DNA from: Sabulicella rubraurantiaca
Lineage (GTDB): Bacteria > Pseudomonadota > Alphaproteobacteria > Acetobacterales > Acetobacteraceae
DNA: 64,000 bases
Assembly (NCBI RefSeq): GCF_017355885.1
Contig: NZ_JAFEUU010000002.1
Span: 62,001 to 126,000 of the forward strand
Direction: 5' to 3'
Within the stretch, counting starts at the first letter, position 1. The number at the start of each line of letters is the position of its first letter. Below, piece by piece: positions 62,680-64,000 of this stretch. The translations under genes were made by a program, and so were the position numbers. The notes under the pieces were generated by a model that worked only from the letters and a program-made list of their open reading frames with translations, did not search any database and was not told the origin of the DNA.

Positions 62680-64000
62680 ATGCGTCTGCTTCTCGACCTG
62701 CAAGGGGCGCAGGGCGCCTCGCGCCATGCCGGGCTGGGGCGCTACTCGCTGGAACTGGCGCGGGCCATGCTGCGCACCCCGCGCGGGAACGATGTGCGGC
62801 TGCTGCTGAACACCGCCCTGGCCGAAAGCGCCGCCGCCCTGGCGGAGGAGTTCGCCCCCGTGCTTGGGCCGGGCAACATCCTGCGTTGGCGCGCGCCACG
62901 GGGAGCGGCGGCGGGAAATGACCCGCATCACCCGCTGCGTCGCGCTGCCGAGGCATTGCGGGCCGAGGCGGTGATCGCCGCGCGCTGCGACGTGCTCCAC
63001 ATCTCCTCCATCTTCGAAGGGTGGGATCGTGACGCCGTCTCGACCTGGCCGGAGGAATGGGAGCGCCCCGCCACCGCCGCCACGCTCTATGACCTGATCC
63101 CGCTCTCGCTGCGCCCCCTCTACCTCGACGGCGCATGGCGCGCGGCCGGGCTGCGCCCGTGGTATGCGCGTTGCGTGCAGGAGGCGTCGCGCTGCGACCG
63201 CCTGCTCTGCATCAGCGAGGCGACGCGCGAGGAGGGGCGGCGCTTCCTGCCCCTCCCGCCCGAGGCACTGCCGGTCATCGGCGGTGGCGTATCGCCCGGC
63301 TTCCGTCCGCCCGAGCATCTCGATCCTGGCCTGCCGGGACGCTTCGGCCTGCGGCCGGGCTTCATCCTGTTCATGGGCGCGGGCGACCTGCGCAAGAATG
63401 AGCGCCTGCTGATCCAGGCCTATGCCGCCCTGCCCGAGGCGGTGCGGGCACGCCACATGCTGGCGATCGGCCACACCAACCACGCCCATCTGCGCGCCCT
63501 CTATGCCGAGGCGGGGCTGGGCACGCACGAGGCCGTCGCCCTGCCCTTCGTGCCCGACGAGGCGTTGCCGGGCCTCTACGCGGCCTGCACCCTGATGGTC
63601 TTCCCCTCCATCGCCGAGGGATTCGGCCTGCCGGTGCTGGAGGCGATGGCCTGCGGTGCCCCGGTCATCGCCAGCCGCGCCGGCGCGCTGCCCGAGGTCA
63701 TCACCCGCGCCGATGCGCTGTTCGACCCGCAGGACGCGGCGGCGCTGACGGAGCGGCTGCGCTTCTGGCTGGGGGACGAGGCGGCCCGCGCCGACCTCGC
63801 GGCATATGGGCGTCGGCGTGCGGCCGAGTTCTCCTGGCATGGCGTGGCGGAGCGCGCCTGGGATGCGCTGGAGGAGATGGCGCCGCGCCCTGCGCCGAAG
63901 CGCCGCCGTTCCCTTGCCCTCGTCTCGCCCTTCCCGCCTGCCGCCTCCGGCGTTGCCGACCATGCCGCCGAACTGGTTGAGGCGCTCTCCGCGCCTTACG
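62680..64000 (+). CDS. Tandem glycosyltransferase family 4, cut by window end
   Basis: At least 440 residues. A complete GT-B enzyme comes first: MRLLLDLQGAQGASRHAGLGRYSLELARAML, TAATLYDLIPLSLRPLYL, FILFMGAGDLRKNERLLIQAYAALP and MVFPSIAEGFGLPVLEAMACGAPVIAS with its EGFGLP..E site. After a short basic linker (PAPKRRR) a second N-terminal GT domain begins (SLALVSPFPPAASGVADHAAEL), so this is a double-transferase protein. The ATG at 62680 is two bases after the upstream stop, on an AAGGA context. The frame is still open at the window end. Confidence 0.88.
   Translation, partial: MRLLLDLQGAQGASRHAGLGRYSLELARAMLRTPRGNDVRLLLNTALAESAAALAEEFAPVLGPGNILRWRAPRGAAAGNDPHHPLRRAAEALRAEAVIAARCDVLHISSIFEGWDRDAVSTWPEEWERPATAATLYDLIPLSLRPLYLDGAWRAAGLRPWYARCVQEASRCDRLLCISEATREEGRRFLPLPPEALPVIGGGVSPGFRPPEHLDPGLPGRFGLRPGFILFMGAGDLRKNERLLIQAYAALPEAVRARHMLAIGHTNHAHLRALYAEAGLGTHEAVALPFVPDEALPGLYAACTLMVFPSIAEGFGLPVLEAMACGAPVIASRAGALPEVITRADALFDPQDAAALTERLRFWLGDEAARADLAAYGRRRAAEFSWHGVAERAWDALEEMAPRPAPKRRRSLALVSPFPPAASGVADHAAELVEALSAPY

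Overview
The window is a very G+C-rich (by eye about 70%), densely coded chromosomal segment of an alphaproteobacterium. It carries the alphaproteobacterial general stress response module (PhyR, NepR, EcfG-type sigma factors, a HisKA_2 kinase), the split atpI-atpB-atpE-b'-b F0 operon, the mutY / DUF721 / DsbA / smc cluster and a YlxR protein extended towards an L7Ae-like domain between nusA and infB. Together with the Bug-type binding protein and the DUF849 (BKACE) enzyme this points to the Acetobacteraceae, probably a Roseomonas-like lineage. That assignment is inference. I saw no insertion sequence, prophage, CRISPR array, rRNA or tRNA gene.

Layout. 1-8.5 kb: a partial aldo/keto reductase, an exported protein, DUF1203, a BKACE enzyme, a class A beta-lactamase, a MacA/MacB-type efflux operon whose adaptor carries a Spy/CpxP-like insertion, and ketopantoate reductase. 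8.5-12.9 kb: the general stress response locus (kinase, NepR, two ECF sigma factors, divergent PhyR, a DUF1328 micro-gene). 12.9-17.4 kb: an exported protein with an internal duplication translationally coupled to an SbmA/BacA-like ABC transporter, a Cys-rich exported protein and a nitronate monooxygenase-like flavoprotein. 17.5-29.5 kb: RNA and translation core, with pnp facing away from rimP-nusA-ylxR-infB-rbfA-truB-rpsO, then trmB and metK. 29.6-35.4 kb: D-amino acid dehydrogenase, methyltransferase, HI0933-type flavoprotein and a large HWE kinase.

35.4-40.4 kb holds what looks like a stress and envelope cluster: an AI-2E family permease with an extra C-terminal domain, Dps, a DUF883-like protein, a PRC-barrel protein, a BrkB-like membrane protein, a 26-residue membrane micro-protein and a small lipoprotein. 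The PRC-barrel protein and the lipoprotein share a 32-residue repeat built around NPPGT, the most novel-looking element in the window. 40.4-48 kb: a lipid kinase-like protein, a metallophosphoesterase, a FixJ-like regulator, a MoxR/CoxE pair whose second gene seems to start with AUU, a CDF-family protein that has lost its metal ligands, and an oligopeptide-type binding protein. 48-50.4 kb: the F0 ATP synthase operon. 50.5-58.2 kb: smc, a DsbA-like oxidoreductase, DUF721/DciA, mutY, ChaC and DUF2125. 58.3-64 kb: a Bug binding protein with an SDR, then two large glycosyltransferases, the second cut by the window end.

Start sites were chosen by eye from family alignments recalled from memory, ribosome binding sites and overlaps. 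No database search was run.
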